29,836 nt of DNA from Mesorhizobium amorphae (GCA_003240775.1 QFNI01000048.1:1-29836), one strand, 5' to 3'; shown: positions 1 through 8,269, numbered from the stretch's first letter. A program made the numbers and translations. The notes: generated from the letters alone by a model not told the origin.

Positions 1-2
1 TC

Positions 3-68
3 GACGAGCGCGTCGACTTCGTCATGAGCATCTTCCCCGACCTCGCGAAGGGCCACCATGCCCGCTGA
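3..68 (+). CDS. C-terminal end of an unidentified protein (partial)
   Basis: An open frame enters from the left edge and ends at TGA 66-68. The last 21 residues begin DERVDFVMSIFPDLAK and end in a His-rich tail. This is too little to assign a family. The end faces the end of phoR with a 56-bp gap, so the two genes are convergent. Whether this is a real gene end rests only on the open frame and on the position between genes, so confidence is modest. Confidence 0.4.
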   Translation, partial: DERVDFVMSIFPDLAKGHHAR

Positions 69-124
69 CTGTGACATGGGGAAGACGAGCCGGCTAAACG
101 AGCCCGACCCCGGCAAAAATTGCC

Positions 125-1351
125 TCAGCCCTGATGGCCCGGGAACCGTATCGAGAATGTGGCGCCTTCGCCCGGTCGGGATTCGATCAGCAGGCGCGCC
201 TTGTGGCGGGTGGCGATGTGCTTGACGATGGAGAGGCCGAGCCCCGTGCCCTTCTTGGCACGGCTCGACGCCACATCGGCGCGGTAGAAGCGCTCGGTGA
301 TGCGGGGCAGGTGCTCGCTGGCGATGCCTTGGCCCCAGTCGCGCACGGCGAGTTCGGCGCTTCCATCGGGCAGGCGCTGGGCCGTGATGCGCACGCGCCC
401 GCCCTCCGCGCCATAGCGGCAGGCGTTTTCGAGCAGGTTCTCGGCCACCTGAAAGAGCTCGTCGCGGCTGCCGCCGACGAGAACGGGCTCGGCCGCGATG
501 GCTTTTTCGATGACCACCTGGACTTCCGCCGCGAGCGGCCCCTGCGCTTCGGCCGCCTGGCGGGCGATTTCGGCCAGATCGACCGGCTTGCGCAGGTCGA
601 GATGGGGGCGGGATTCGAGGCGGGAAAGCGAAAGCAGATCGTCGATCAGGCGCGCCATGCGCGCGGTCTGCTCGCCGATGATGCCCAAAAACTTCTCGCG
701 CGCACGCGCATCGTCGCGGGCGGGGCCGCGCAAGGTCTCCACGAAGCCCGAGATGGAAGCGAGCGGCGTGCGCAATTCGTGGCTGGCATTGGCCACGAAG
801 TCGGCCCGCATCCGGTCGATGCGGCGGGCTTCACCGAGATCGCGGAAGGACAGCGCGAACATGCCCTCCCCGAGCCTTGCGCCGCGCACCTGAAGCAGGC
901 GCTCGAGCGGCACGCGCTCGGACAGCTCGGCTTCGCCTTCCGCGATGGAGCCGTCGAGCAGGCCGCCGATCAGCGCCTGCATCTCGGGCGAGCGGAAGCG
1001 CAAGGGGAGCGCGAGACCGGGTCGCAGGACGCCGAAGGCCGTGCGCGCGGCAGGGTTGGCGTGAAGGAGATAGCCGCGGCGATCGAAAATCAGGAGCGGG
1101 TCGGGCAGGATGGCTGCGAGATCGGCACCGCCCACGCCGTCCACCGGGGCTGCGCGCGCGTCGAGGCTGGGCGCGGGGTAGAGCGAGACGGGGGCTGCGG
1201 GATCGGGCGCACGGAGAAGAAGCGCCAAGCCGCCCGCGCCCAGGCAGGCCACGGCCGCCCAAAGAGCCATGCCCTGAAGCGGAGCGGCCAGGATCAGCCC
1301 CACCGCCACGCCGAACAGCCCCCAGGCGATGGCCTGCCTGTTTTCCTCCAT
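125..1351 (-). CDS. phoR: Phosphate regulon sensor histidine kinase PhoR
   Basis: A 408-residue membrane histidine kinase, by family knowledge the sensor that phosphorylates PhoB when phosphate is limiting. Two N-terminal hydrophobic segments (about residues 8-26 and 29-47) are followed by a PAS-like region (77-175). A HisKA domain has the phospho-acceptor His191 in SHELRTPL. The HATPase domain shows an N box (NLLENA, 305-310), G1 (DWGQGI, 338-343), F box (ERFYR) and G2 (GTGLGLS, 368-374). All catalytic boxes are intact. The ATG at 1351 is preferred over an immediately upstream TTG (1354); a GA-rich ribosome site lies upstream. The usual pst-phoU-phoB genes are not inside the window: phoR is followed by a convergent gene end. 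The kinase class is certain. The PhoR assignment rests on architecture (short N-terminus, PAS, no HAMP) and is supported by the polyphosphate kinase next door. Confidence 0.88.
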   Translation of the reverse strand: MEENRQAIAWGLFGVAVGLILAAPLQGMALWAAVACLGAGGLALLLRAPDPAAPVSLYPAPSLDARAAPVDGVGGADLAAILPDPLLIFDRRGYLLHANPAARTAFGVLRPGLALPLRFRSPEMQALIGGLLDGSIAEGEAELSERVPLERLLQVRGARLGEGMFALSFRDLGEARRIDRMRADFVANASHELRTPLASISGFVETLRGPARDDARAREKFLGIIGEQTARMARLIDDLLSLSRLESRPHLDLRKPVDLAEIARQAAEAQGPLAAEVQVVIEKAIAAEPVLVGGSRDELFQVAENLLENACRYGAEGGRVRITAQRLPDGSAELAVRDWGQGIASEHLPRITERFYRADVASSRAKKGTGLGLSIVKHIATRHKARLLIESRPGEGATFSIRFPGHQG

Positions 1352-1432
1352 CAAGCCGCCCCTCGCCTTTCGCTGGATTCCCGCATCGTCCGCTCTATCA
1401 TGCCTGCCTCAGCGCATGGAGGACATCAGCCG

Positions 1433-2305
1433 ATGAAGCACAAGCACGACAAGGAAAAGACGGCCGAGGCCGGCAGCTTCGATGTCGAAAACCCCGTGCT
1501 GCCGGACTGGGTGGAAAAGCGCGCGCTGTCGTCGGGCGACTTCCCCTATGAGAAGAAGCTCAAGCGCGAGGAATATGACACCGAGATCGAAGCGCTCCAG
1601 GTCGAGCTCGTGAAGCTGCAGGGCTGGCTGCAGGAATCGGGCGAGCGCGTGATGTGCCTGTTCGAGGGGCGCGACGCCGCGGGCAAGGGCGGGGCGATCG
1701 GCGCGGTGCGCGAATACATGAACCCGCGCTATGCTCGCAACGTCGCCCTGACCAAGCCGACCGAGACCGAGCGCGGACAGTGGTACTACCAGCGCTATAT
1801 CGAGCACTTCCCCACGCGCGGCGAGTTCGTGACCTTCGACCGCTCCTGGTACAACCGGGCGGGTGTCGAGCCGGTGATGGGCTTCTGCACGCCGGGCGAG
1901 CACGAGCTTTTTCTGGAGGAAACGCCGCATTTCGAGCGCCGGATCGTGCGCGACGGCATCCGCTTCTTCAAATTCTGGCTGTCGATCGGGCGGGAGATGC
2001 AGCTCAAGCGCTTCCACGACCGCCGTCATTCGCCGCTCAAGCACTGGAAGTTCTCGCCGATGGATGTCGCGGGAATGAGCAAGTGGGACGAGTATTCCGC
2101 GGCCTTCGACCAGATGCTGCGTCGCACGCACACCGAGGATGCGCCCTGGGCCGTTGTGCGCTCCAACGACAAGCGCCGCGCGCGGCTGGAGGTGATCCGC
2201 CACATCCTGCTCAACGTGCCCTATGCGGGGCGCGACGACAAAGTGGTGGGCAGGCCCGATCCCAAGATCATCGGAGAAGGCGCGGACTACCTCGACGAGG
2301 AATGA
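1433..2305 (+). CDS. ppk2: Polyphosphate kinase 2 (PPK2 family)
   Basis: A 290-residue cytoplasmic enzyme of the PPK2 family, which moves phosphate between polyphosphate and nucleotides. The P-loop lies in FEGRDAAGKGG (77-87) and the Walker B region in FVTFDRSWYNR (132-142). The conserved lid and helical region follows, including FFKFWLSIGREMQ (178-190) and the MDVAGMSKWDEY stretch (210-221). Length fits a single-domain PPK2; the class (I or III, and so the nucleotide preference) cannot be fixed by eye. The open frame continues far upstream, but that part is antisense to phoR. The ATG at 1433 is preceded by GGAGGA (1418-1423) at good spacing and gives the family's normal N-terminus. It is divergent from phoR across 81 bp, which suggests a phosphate or stress connection. 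Confidence 0.9.
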   Translation: MKHKHDKEKTAEAGSFDVENPVLPDWVEKRALSSGDFPYEKKLKREEYDTEIEALQVELVKLQGWLQESGERVMCLFEGRDAAGKGGAIGAVREYMNPRYARNVALTKPTETERGQWYYQRYIEHFPTRGEFVTFDRSWYNRAGVEPVMGFCTPGEHELFLEETPHFERRIVRDGIRFFKFWLSIGREMQLKRFHDRRHSPLKHWKFSPMDVAGMSKWDEYSAAFDQMLRRTHTEDAPWAVVRSNDKRRARLEVIRHILLNVPYAGRDDKVVGRPDPKIIGEGADYLDEE

Positions 2306-4200
2306 GCGCGCGCAGGCTGGTGCGCGGTCTTCGCCCAGTGGTGGGGCCGGCGCCAGAGCTGCCAGAGCGCGTTCCAGGCCGCGAGCGACAGGAGCATCCT
2401 GTAGAGCGGGGTCGCCACCACGACCTTCAGGAAGCCGCGCCGCTCGCGGCGTGACATGGACCGGAAGGACAAGGCCAGAAACGCGCCGTAGCCGCCGAGC
2501 ACGTTGACGCAATCGAGCAGGAAGAGAAGCGGCATCCGCCCATCGAGCGGGGCGCCCATGAATGCCGTCGCCAGAAACACGAGAAACGTCCCCACGAGCA
2601 CGGGGTGGACAAGGGCCGAGGCGATCATGCCGACCATCAGCACCTGGGCGATGGCGAAGGATCGGGGCCCGAGTTCGGCCCGGAGACGCGCGGGCTCGCG
2701 CATGTGGACAAACCATGTCTGGGTCCAGCCCTTGAACCATCGCGTCCTTTGCGGAAACCAGGCGCGCACCGTCTCGGGCGCGTCCTCGAAAGTCGGGCGC
2801 GACAGGGTGCCGGTGCGAAAGCCCATCCGCGACAGGCGCAAGCCGAGATCGGCGTCCTCGGTGACGTTGAAGGGGTCCCACGCGCCCGCCTGTTCGAGGG
2901 CTGCGCGGCGGAAATGGTTCGACGTGCCGCCGAGCGGGAGGACGAGGCCGCGTTCGGCGAGATAAGGCAGAAGCCCGCGGAAGAGCGCGGCATACTCCAC
3001 GGCAAACAGCCGTGCGGGCCATGACGCGCGGTCGTTGGCGATCACCAGCGGCGCCTGGAGGCAGGCGAGCCGCTCGCCGCCGGCCTGGAAGCGCGCCCAG
3101 GCCTCGCGAAGCTGGAAGGGGTCAGGGCGGTCCTCGGCGTCGAAGAGCACGACGAGGCTCCCGCGCGTGAGCGGCAGCGCATAATTGAGCGCCTTGGGCT
3201 TGGTGCGCGGATGGGCGGGCGGGACGGTGACGACCTCGAACAGCGGCGATGGGTGCGCGGCCCGGATGGCGTCGAGCGTCGCGTGGTCGTCGGCCTCACA
3301 GACAAGCTTGATCTCGAGCCGGCCTGCCGGCCAGTCGAGCGCCTCGAGCGAGGCGATGAGCTGGGGCACGACGGCCGCCTCGCGATGGAGCGCCACCAGC
3401 ACGGAATAGACGGGGAGTTCCTCGTCCTTCGCTGATACGGCTGCCAGCCGATAGTCGGGCGCCCCGCGCGCGGCGCGCAGGCGCAACAGGACACAGGCGA
3501 AGAAGAAGAGCGTGGCGAAGCAATGGATCGCGACAAGGCTGGCTGCGGGGGCGAAAACGAGAGCCAGCGTCAGCAAGACGAGCGCCGCGACGAGAGCCAG
3601 GCTTTGCCAAGGCAGCAGCGTTCGGCGCGCGGACATCACGGGATGAGCATCCGCCAAGCCCGATATGGCTGAGCGAAGCAAAAGGGGCTCGGCGCGGGTG
3701 GCAAGCGCACGGCGAAGGGCGGTGGGTGTAGCTATGTGGAGCCGCGCCCGCAGGGCTGGGGCTTCGTCGAGCCGCCTGCGCAACGCTTCGGGAGATTGGC
3801 GCATGGGCGCGAGAAGAAGCGTCGAACCGTCTGCGCGTACGGGCACATCGCGCAGGTTGCCGCGCAGAAGAACGGGCAGCGCGTCCTCGCCGATCATCAG
3901 GGCGTGAGGGTCGGGCGATGGGGTGAAGGGCAGACCGAGGCGGCGGGCTATCGCGCGAAACAGACGCTCTTCGGCGAGCGCGCCCGACGCCAGCAGTTCC
4001 TCGACGATCGTCCAGCGGTTGTTCTCGGCGGCAGCGGCGAAGGGGAGAAGCTTCTCGAGCGGGAAGCCGAGGCTTTCCAGAACGGGAAGCCAGCCGTCGA
4101 GGCCGGGAAAGGCGAACACTGCAAGCGCATGCGTGCCGCCCGCCGGCGACCATCCCGGCAGTTGCTCGGCCCAGACGCTTTCGTCGCGAAACACGGGCAA
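2287..4200 (-). CDS. Membrane glycosyltransferase family 2 with GspE-like N-terminal domain
   Basis: A 637-residue processive-type GT2 enzyme, probably making or exporting a polysaccharide at the inner membrane. Residues 40-175 are soluble and resemble the N-terminal (MshEN/GspE-N) domain of type II secretion ATPases, with the ELLASGALAEERLFRAIARRLGL pattern split around 68-90. Two membrane segments (199-217, 220-240) precede the GT-A domain: CEADD (301-305), DAED (354-357), TEDAD (447-451) and the QRTRW motif (484-488), which is the QxxRW signature of cellulose-synthase-like enzymes. Further membrane helices fall near 517-548, 557-578 and 597-613. An in-frame stop just upstream leaves only TTG 4200 or GTG 4194 as starts; TTG is used here. 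The last 19 bases overlap the end of ppk2 tail to tail. The sugar substrate is unknown. Confidence 0.85.
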   Translation of the reverse strand: MPVFRDESVWAEQLPGWSPAGGTHALAVFAFPGLDGWLPVLESLGFPLEKLLPFAAAAENNRWTIVEELLASGALAEERLFRAIARRLGLPFTPSPDPHALMIGEDALPVLLRGNLRDVPVRADGSTLLLAPMRQSPEALRRRLDEAPALRARLHIATPTALRRALATRAEPLLLRSAISGLADAHPVMSARRTLLPWQSLALVAALVLLTLALVFAPAASLVAIHCFATLFFFACVLLRLRAARGAPDYRLAAVSAKDEELPVYSVLVALHREAAVVPQLIASLEALDWPAGRLEIKLVCEADDHATLDAIRAAHPSPLFEVVTVPPAHPRTKPKALNYALPLTRGSLVVLFDAEDRPDPFQLREAWARFQAGGERLACLQAPLVIANDRASWPARLFAVEYAALFRGLLPYLAERGLVLPLGGTSNHFRRAALEQAGAWDPFNVTEDADLGLRLSRMGFRTGTLSRPTFEDAPETVRAWFPQRTRWFKGWTQTWFVHMREPARLRAELGPRSFAIAQVLMVGMIASALVHPVLVGTFLVFLATAFMGAPLDGRMPLLFLLDCVNVLGGYGAFLALSFRSMSRRERRGFLKVVVATPLYRMLLSLAAWNALWQLWRRPHHWAKTAHQPARAHSSSR

Positions 4201-4370
4201 GACCCTGTGGAGAAGACGAGGAATTTATGCTCCGACGAGAGACGGCAGGGTGTCAATCGGCGAAAGGGTCCGGCGCGAAAGATCGCAGCCTTTGCGCACA
4301 GCTTGGCGATTGCCCGTGCCATTGTGCCGGCTTCGACGACGGGACTTGGGGTGCTAGAGACATCCGCACG

Positions 4371-5222
4371 ATGCCACGCTCCCTTTTCCGCGCCGTTCTT
4401 CTGGCTTCCCTAGCGCTTGCTCCCCTTCCCGCTTCGGCGCAGGAGGAGGAGGCGCCCGTGATCCCTCAACTCTGGGACACGCGCGAGCGCCTGCCGCAGC
4501 CCGATCTTTCCGCGCTGCCGCGCCTGCGCTTTCTGACCGGCACCGACTTTCCACCCTTCAACACGATCGACGGCGAGGGACGGCTCGTGGGCTTCCACGT
4601 CGATCTGGCGCGCGCGCTCTGCGACGCGCTTTCGCTCGGCGACAAGTGCCAGATCCAGGCCCTGCCCTGGGACGAGTTGCAGCCCGCACTCGCGCGCGGC
4701 GACGGCGAGGCCATCATCGCAGGGCTTTCGGCGAACGCGCAAACGCGCGAGAAGCTGGCCTTCTCGCGGCCCTATCTTTGGTTTCCCGCCCGCTTCGTGG
4801 CCCTGAGAAGCGCGCTGCCCGAAGAGCCGGTGGTGCGCGCACTGCAAGGGGCGCGGGTCGGCGTGCTCGCGGGCTCGGCGCATGAGCGGCTGCTGCGCGA
4901 CGAGTTCGCGGGGATCGAGCCGGTGCCGCAGCCCGACGAGGCGACACTGCTGGCCGACCTGCGCGCGGGCCGCACGGCGGCCGTGTTCGGCGACGGGATG
5001 CGCTGGTCGTTCTTTCTGGCGGGGGCGGAAGGTGCCGAATGCTGTGCGTTCGCGGGCGGGCCGTTTCTGGCGCCCGAGCATCTCGGGCTCGGGCTGTCGA
5101 TCGCCGTGCGCCGCGAGGACACCGAGCTTCGATCCGCGCTCGATGCCGGTCTCCAGGCGGTTTCAACGCGCGGGCGCTTCACAGAACTCTATCTGCGCCA
5201 CTTTCCAGTGTCGTTCTTCTGA
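4371..5222 (+). CDS. Periplasmic solute-binding protein, family 3 (orphan)
   Basis: A 283-residue protein with a clear Sec signal peptide: a basic start, a hydrophobic core rich in Leu and Ala, and cleavage after about residue 22 in ASAQ. The mature part has the family 3 binding-protein pattern: LTGTDFPPFNTIDGEGRLVGF near the start, then VDLARAL, and later the ISRPY-type FSRPYLWFPARF and VGVLAGSAHE segments. Such proteins bind amino acids or small organic acids for ABC importers. No permease or ATPase gene is adjacent, so this one either serves a transporter elsewhere or has a sensory or accessory role. Two Cys near LCDALSLGDKC and a Cys pair near ECCAF could form disulfides. The ATG at 4371 gives the signal peptide; an upstream GTG-like extension would bury it. 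It is divergent from the glycosyltransferase gene. Confidence 0.82.
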   Translation: MPRSLFRAVLLASLALAPLPASAQEEEAPVIPQLWDTRERLPQPDLSALPRLRFLTGTDFPPFNTIDGEGRLVGFHVDLARALCDALSLGDKCQIQALPWDELQPALARGDGEAIIAGLSANAQTREKLAFSRPYLWFPARFVALRSALPEEPVVRALQGARVGVLAGSAHERLLRDEFAGIEPVPQPDEATLLADLRAGRTAAVFGDGMRWSFFLAGAEGAECCAFAGGPFLAPEHLGLGLSIAVRREDTELRSALDAGLQAVSTRGRFTELYLRHFPVSFF

Positions 5223-5257
5223 AAAGAGCCCCGAAGCACGCGCCCCTCCTCCCAAAG

Positions 5258-5286
5258 TTGACGCGATGGCGTGCCTTGCCTAGACG
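5258..5286 (+). promoter_or_regulatory. Candidate sigma-70 promoter of the lysyl-tRNA synthetase gene
   Basis: TTGACG at 5258-5263 matches five of six -35 bases. After exactly 17 bp comes TAGACG at 5281-5286, a weak -10. Transcription would begin near 5293, about 30 bases before the ATG at 5323 and only 12 before a possible TTG start at 5305, so the site favours the ATG. The evidence is pattern only. Confidence 0.4.
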
Positions 5287-5322
5287 CGGGGCGCCGCCGA
5301 TCGTTTGCCGGACTTCGTGCCC

Positions 5323-6957
5323 ATGCCCCCTTTCGACCCAGACATGCTCCGCGCCGCCACCGAAAGCCGCGCCTGGCCCTTCGAGGAGGCCGGCAAGATC
5401 GTGGCCCGCTTCAAGGACACGGGCTACCCCGAGACCGTGCTCTTCGAAACGGGCTACGGCCCCTCGGGCCTGCCGCATATCGGCACCTTCGGCGAGGTGG
5501 CGCGCACCTCCATGGTGCGGCACGCCTTTCGCGTGCTGACGGACGACGCGGTCGCGACCGAGCTTTTGTGCTTCTCTGACGACATGGACGGCATGCGCAA
5601 GATTCCGGACAATGTGCCCGACCGCGCCTTTCTCGAGCCGCATCTGCACAAGCCGCTCACCTCCGTGCCGAACCCCTTCGGCGGAAACTACGAGAGCTTC
5701 GGGCACCACAACAACGCGATGCTGCGGCGCTTCCTCGACACGTTCGGCTTCGACTACACCTTCGCCAGCGCCACCGACTACTACAAGTCCGGCCGTTTCG
5801 ACGCGATGCTGCTGCGCGCGGCAGAGCGCTACGACGCCATCATGAAGGTCATGCTGCCGACGCTGGGCGCGGAGCGGCAGGCGACCTATAGCCCCTTCCT
5901 GCCAATCTCGCCCATATCGGGCCGTGTGCTCTATGTGCCGATGAAGCATGTGGATGCGAAGGAAGGCACCATCACCTTCGACGACGAGAACGGCACCGAG
6001 ACCACGCTGCCGGTGACGGGCGGGCGCGTAAAGCTTCAGTGGAAGCCCGATTTCGGCATGCGCTGGGCAGCACTCAACGTCGACTTCGAGATGTTCGGCA
6101 AGGACCACCAGACCAACCAGGTGATCTACGACAAGATCTGCGCGATCCTGGGCGGCCGCCCGCCCGAGCATTTCGTCTACGAGCTGTTCCTGGACGACCA
6201 GGGCCAGAAGATCTCGAAGTCGAAGGGCAACGGCGTCTCGATCGACGAGTGGCTCGCCTATGCGCCGACCGAGAGCCTGGGCCTCTACATGTTCCAGAAG
6301 CCGCGGGCCGCGAAGCGGCTCCATTTCGACGTGATCCCGCGCGCGGTCGACGAATACTACACCTTCCTTTCGGCCTATGGTCGGCAGGACTGGGCGCAGC
6401 GGCTGCAGAACCCGGTCTGGCACATGCATGCGGGCGAGCCGCCGGTGATCGACCTGCCCGTGCCGTTCGCGCTGCTGCTCAACCTCGTCAGCGCGTCGAA
6501 TGCGGGCGACAAGGGCACGCTGTGGGGCTTCATCTCGCGCTATGCGCCGGGCGTGACGGCCGAGACCCATCCCGAGCTCGACCGGCTCACGGGCTTCGCG
6601 CTGCGCTATTTCGAGGATTTCGTGCGGCCGACCAAGCAGTTCCGCGCGCCCGACGATGAAGAGCGCGCAGCGCTCACGGCCCTTTCGGAAGCGCTCGGCA
6701 ACCTGCCCGAGGGCGCGGATGGCGAAACGATCCAGAACGCCGCGCTCGACGTGGCCCGCGAGATTCCACGCTACCAGGACCAAGCCAAGAAGAGCCCCGA
6801 GGGCAAGCCCGGCGTGTCGGTCGCGTTCTTCCAGATGATCTACCAAGTGCTGATCGGCCAGGAGCGCGGACCGCGCTTCGGCTCGTTCGCGGCGCTCTAC
6901 GGGGTTCGCGAAACTCAGGCGTTGATCGAGGACGCGCTGGCCGGCCGGCTGGGGTGA
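5323..6957 (+). CDS. lysS: Lysyl-tRNA synthetase, class I
   Basis: A 544-residue cytoplasmic enzyme that charges tRNA-Lys. It is the class I (archaeal-type) form, not the class II LysS of Escherichia coli. The HIGH-type motif is GPSGLPHIGTFGE (47-58). The KMSKS-type motif is KISKSKGN (296-303). The Rossmann fold elements and an alpha-helical C-terminal anticodon region are present, and the length fits the family. By family knowledge class I LysRS is the usual enzyme in many alphaproteobacteria. The start is uncertain: ATG 5323 is chosen because a promoter lies at 5258-5286, but TTG 5305 and ATG 5344 are in frame and none has a strong ribosome site. The gene stands alone on its strand, 100 bp after the solute-binding protein gene. 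Confidence 0.93.
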   Translation: MPPFDPDMLRAATESRAWPFEEAGKIVARFKDTGYPETVLFETGYGPSGLPHIGTFGEVARTSMVRHAFRVLTDDAVATELLCFSDDMDGMRKIPDNVPDRAFLEPHLHKPLTSVPNPFGGNYESFGHHNNAMLRRFLDTFGFDYTFASATDYYKSGRFDAMLLRAAERYDAIMKVMLPTLGAERQATYSPFLPISPISGRVLYVPMKHVDAKEGTITFDDENGTETTLPVTGGRVKLQWKPDFGMRWAALNVDFEMFGKDHQTNQVIYDKICAILGGRPPEHFVYELFLDDQGQKISKSKGNGVSIDEWLAYAPTESLGLYMFQKPRAAKRLHFDVIPRAVDEYYTFLSAYGRQDWAQRLQNPVWHMHAGEPPVIDLPVPFALLLNLVSASNAGDKGTLWGFISRYAPGVTAETHPELDRLTGFALRYFEDFVRPTKQFRAPDDEERAALTALSEALGNLPEGADGETIQNAALDVAREIPRYQDQAKKSPEGKPGVSVAFFQMIYQVLIGQERGPRFGSFAALYGVRETQALIEDALAGRLG

Positions 6958-6976
6958 GGTCGAGGGGCGGTCGCCC

Positions 6977-7642
6977 TTACTGCCCCGTCCCGAAGATCCC
7001 CCTCTTGGCTTCCTCCGCCTCGCGACCGGCTTCAGCGTAATCGCTGTCCATCAGAGCCTGGGCAAAGCCGTTGCGGGCGAGCCATTCGCCAGCGTCCTCG
7101 CGGCCCACGGTGCAGCTTGTGACAGTGGCGGCGGTGGTGGCTTCGGGCGCCACCGTGCAGAGTACGGCGCGGCCGCGCAGCCAGTTGCGGAAGGCGGTGC
7201 GCGCGACGGCCCCACAGGCCCATTCGCTGCCATCCGAGCCTTCACAGCGCGCTTCGGGCTCGGTGATGGTAACACCTGCGATCTCCACCAGATGACCGCC
7301 CGCCTGGAGCCTGCCTGCTGCGGTAGCAACAGGCTGGTAGAGAAGCGTGGGCTCAGGGCCGCGCGGTTCGGCCGGGGCGGACAATGGCGGGCGCGGCGGC
7401 AGGCGCTCCATCCTGGTCTCAGACTCGGGCGCCTCCTCGTCGCCCAACACGGCTTCCATGTCGGCCGTGTCTTCGGCCGTGGGCAGGGGTGCGGTGGAGG
7501 CGGCGGGCGCGGTCTCGCGCAGATCGGGCGCGAGCGCGACCATCAAGACGGACAGGAGAACGACGCCCGTGCCTGCGATGGCGCGGGTGGCAAAGGGATT
7601 GAGCGTGCCTACTGGCTGGCCCAGACGATGCGGGCGATCCAT
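6977..7642 (-). CDS. Membrane-anchored thermonuclease-like (SNase fold) protein
   Basis: A 221-residue protein. One hydrophobic segment (about 22-40) follows a short basic N-terminus, then a Pro/Glu/Ala-rich linker (about 45-100), then a small C-terminal domain with the outline of the staphylococcal-nuclease family: GRLQAGGHLVEIAG, a Cys pair around RCEGSDGSEWACG, ARTAFRNWLRG and a second Cys pair. This matches the secreted or anchored thermonuclease-like proteins of rhizobia. The usual catalytic outline (Arg before the LxGIDAPE-type loop, the Asp in it, and a second Arg) is not visible: the loop reads VEIAGVTITEPE. It is therefore probably not an active nuclease. Its start overlaps the 3' end of the upstream S24 repressor gene by 34 bp, so the two are co-transcribed. 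Confidence 0.68.
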   Translation of the reverse strand: MDRPHRLGQPVGTLNPFATRAIAGTGVVLLSVLMVALAPDLRETAPAASTAPLPTAEDTADMEAVLGDEEAPESETRMERLPPRPPLSAPAEPRGPEPTLLYQPVATAAGRLQAGGHLVEIAGVTITEPEARCEGSDGSEWACGAVARTAFRNWLRGRAVLCTVAPEATTAATVTSCTVGREDAGEWLARNGFAQALMDSDYAEAGREAEEAKRGIFGTGQ

Positions 7643-8235
7643 TCCAGATCCGTCGACGAAATCATGCGGTTGGGGTGCTCGGGGTTGAGCGAGAGCAGTT
7701 CTACCCCGTCTCCCCCCTGCCGCACCAGCAACTTCGCCATGACTTCCCCGCCGGTCGTCTTGACCACCACGCGGTCGCCCTTGCGAACGGGGGCCGAGGG
7801 TTCCACGATCAGGATGTCGCCGTCGCGATAAAGCGGGAGCATGGAATCGCCCTGCACCTGAAGCGCATAGGAGCCGTCGCGCGCAGCCGTCGGCAGGTCC
7901 ACCATTTCCCAGCCCTGGCCGGCGGGAAAGCCCGCATCCGTGAAGAAGCCGCCCGCACCTGCCTGGGCGAAGCCGATCAGCGGAACGCGAGACTTCTGCT
8001 TCTCGCGCTCCTCGACGAGCGACAGGAACTCGTCGAGCGAGGCACCCGTCGCATCCATGATCTTGGACAGGGATTCCGTGGAGGGCCAGCGCGGCCGCCC
8101 ATCCACCGAGCAGCGCTTGCTCTTGTTGAAAGCGGTGGAATCGAGGCCGGCGCGCTTGGCAAGGCCCGAAGCGGAGAGCGAATAGCGCTCCGCCAGCGCG
8201 TCGATGGCAGCCCAGACCCTGTCGTGCGAAAGCAT
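7609..8235 (-). CDS. S24-family (LexA/CI-like) transcriptional repressor
   Basis: A 208-residue DNA-binding protein with a C-terminal self-cleaving domain. The N-terminal helix-turn-helix lies at about 5-75 (SASGLAKRAGLDSTAFNKSKR at 21-41). The S24 domain has a cleavage-like Ala92-Gly93 in FAQAGAGGF, the nucleophile Ser131 in QGDSMLP and the general-base Lys168 in GEVMAKLL. These residues are what a cleavable repressor needs, so inactivation by RecA filaments or another signal is possible; this is inference. It differs from canonical LexA in its phage-repressor-like HTH. ATG 8235 is chosen over the TTG at 8241. Promoter and operator candidates lie just upstream. It is followed by the overlapping nuclease-like gene. 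It is preceded by the end of the fad block and separated from it by a hairpin. Confidence 0.85.
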   Translation of the reverse strand: MLSHDRVWAAIDALAERYSLSASGLAKRAGLDSTAFNKSKRCSVDGRPRWPSTESLSKIMDATGASLDEFLSLVEEREKQKSRVPLIGFAQAGAGGFFTDAGFPAGQGWEMVDLPTAARDGSYALQVQGDSMLPLYRDGDILIVEPSAPVRKGDRVVVKTTGGEVMAKLLVRQGGDGVELLSLNPEHPNRMISSTDLEWIARIVWASQ

Positions 8236-8247
8236 GCGCAACTCAAG

Positions 8248-8267
8248 CGAAGGAATAAAGTCCTTCG
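8248..8267. promoter_or_regulatory. Candidate operator of the S24 repressor
   Basis: A perfect inverted repeat with arms CGAAGGA (8248-8254) and TCCTTCG (8261-8267) and a 6-bp A/T-rich spacer. It covers the predicted transcription start (about 8263) of the repressor gene, between its -10 box and its ATG. The size and symmetry fit a dimeric repressor site, which would give autoregulation. The same repeat would also form a stem-loop at the 5' end of the transcript. Confidence 0.5.
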
Positions 8268-8269
8268 AG

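Noticed and set aside
1395..1412. Full Pho box between phoR and ppk2
   Set aside because: Only the first half site (CTATCAT) is good. The second half, four bases later, matches about three of seven positions, so it is mentioned only as a weak hint.
134..1432. Long upstream extension of the ppk2 frame
   Set aside because: It runs antisense to phoR, whose kinase motifs are complete. The real PPK2 start with GGAGGA is at 1433; the extension is a GC-rich frame artefact.
3948..4322. Possible frameshifted N-terminus of the glycosyltransferase
   Set aside because: The frame is open but its residues do not look like a signal or domain, and most of it overlaps the real frame. The TTG start at 4200 is sufficient.
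5179..6846. 555-codon minus-strand open frame
   Set aside because: Antisense to lysyl-tRNA synthetase, His/Arg/Val-rich with no domain pattern; typical shadow frame in GC-rich DNA.
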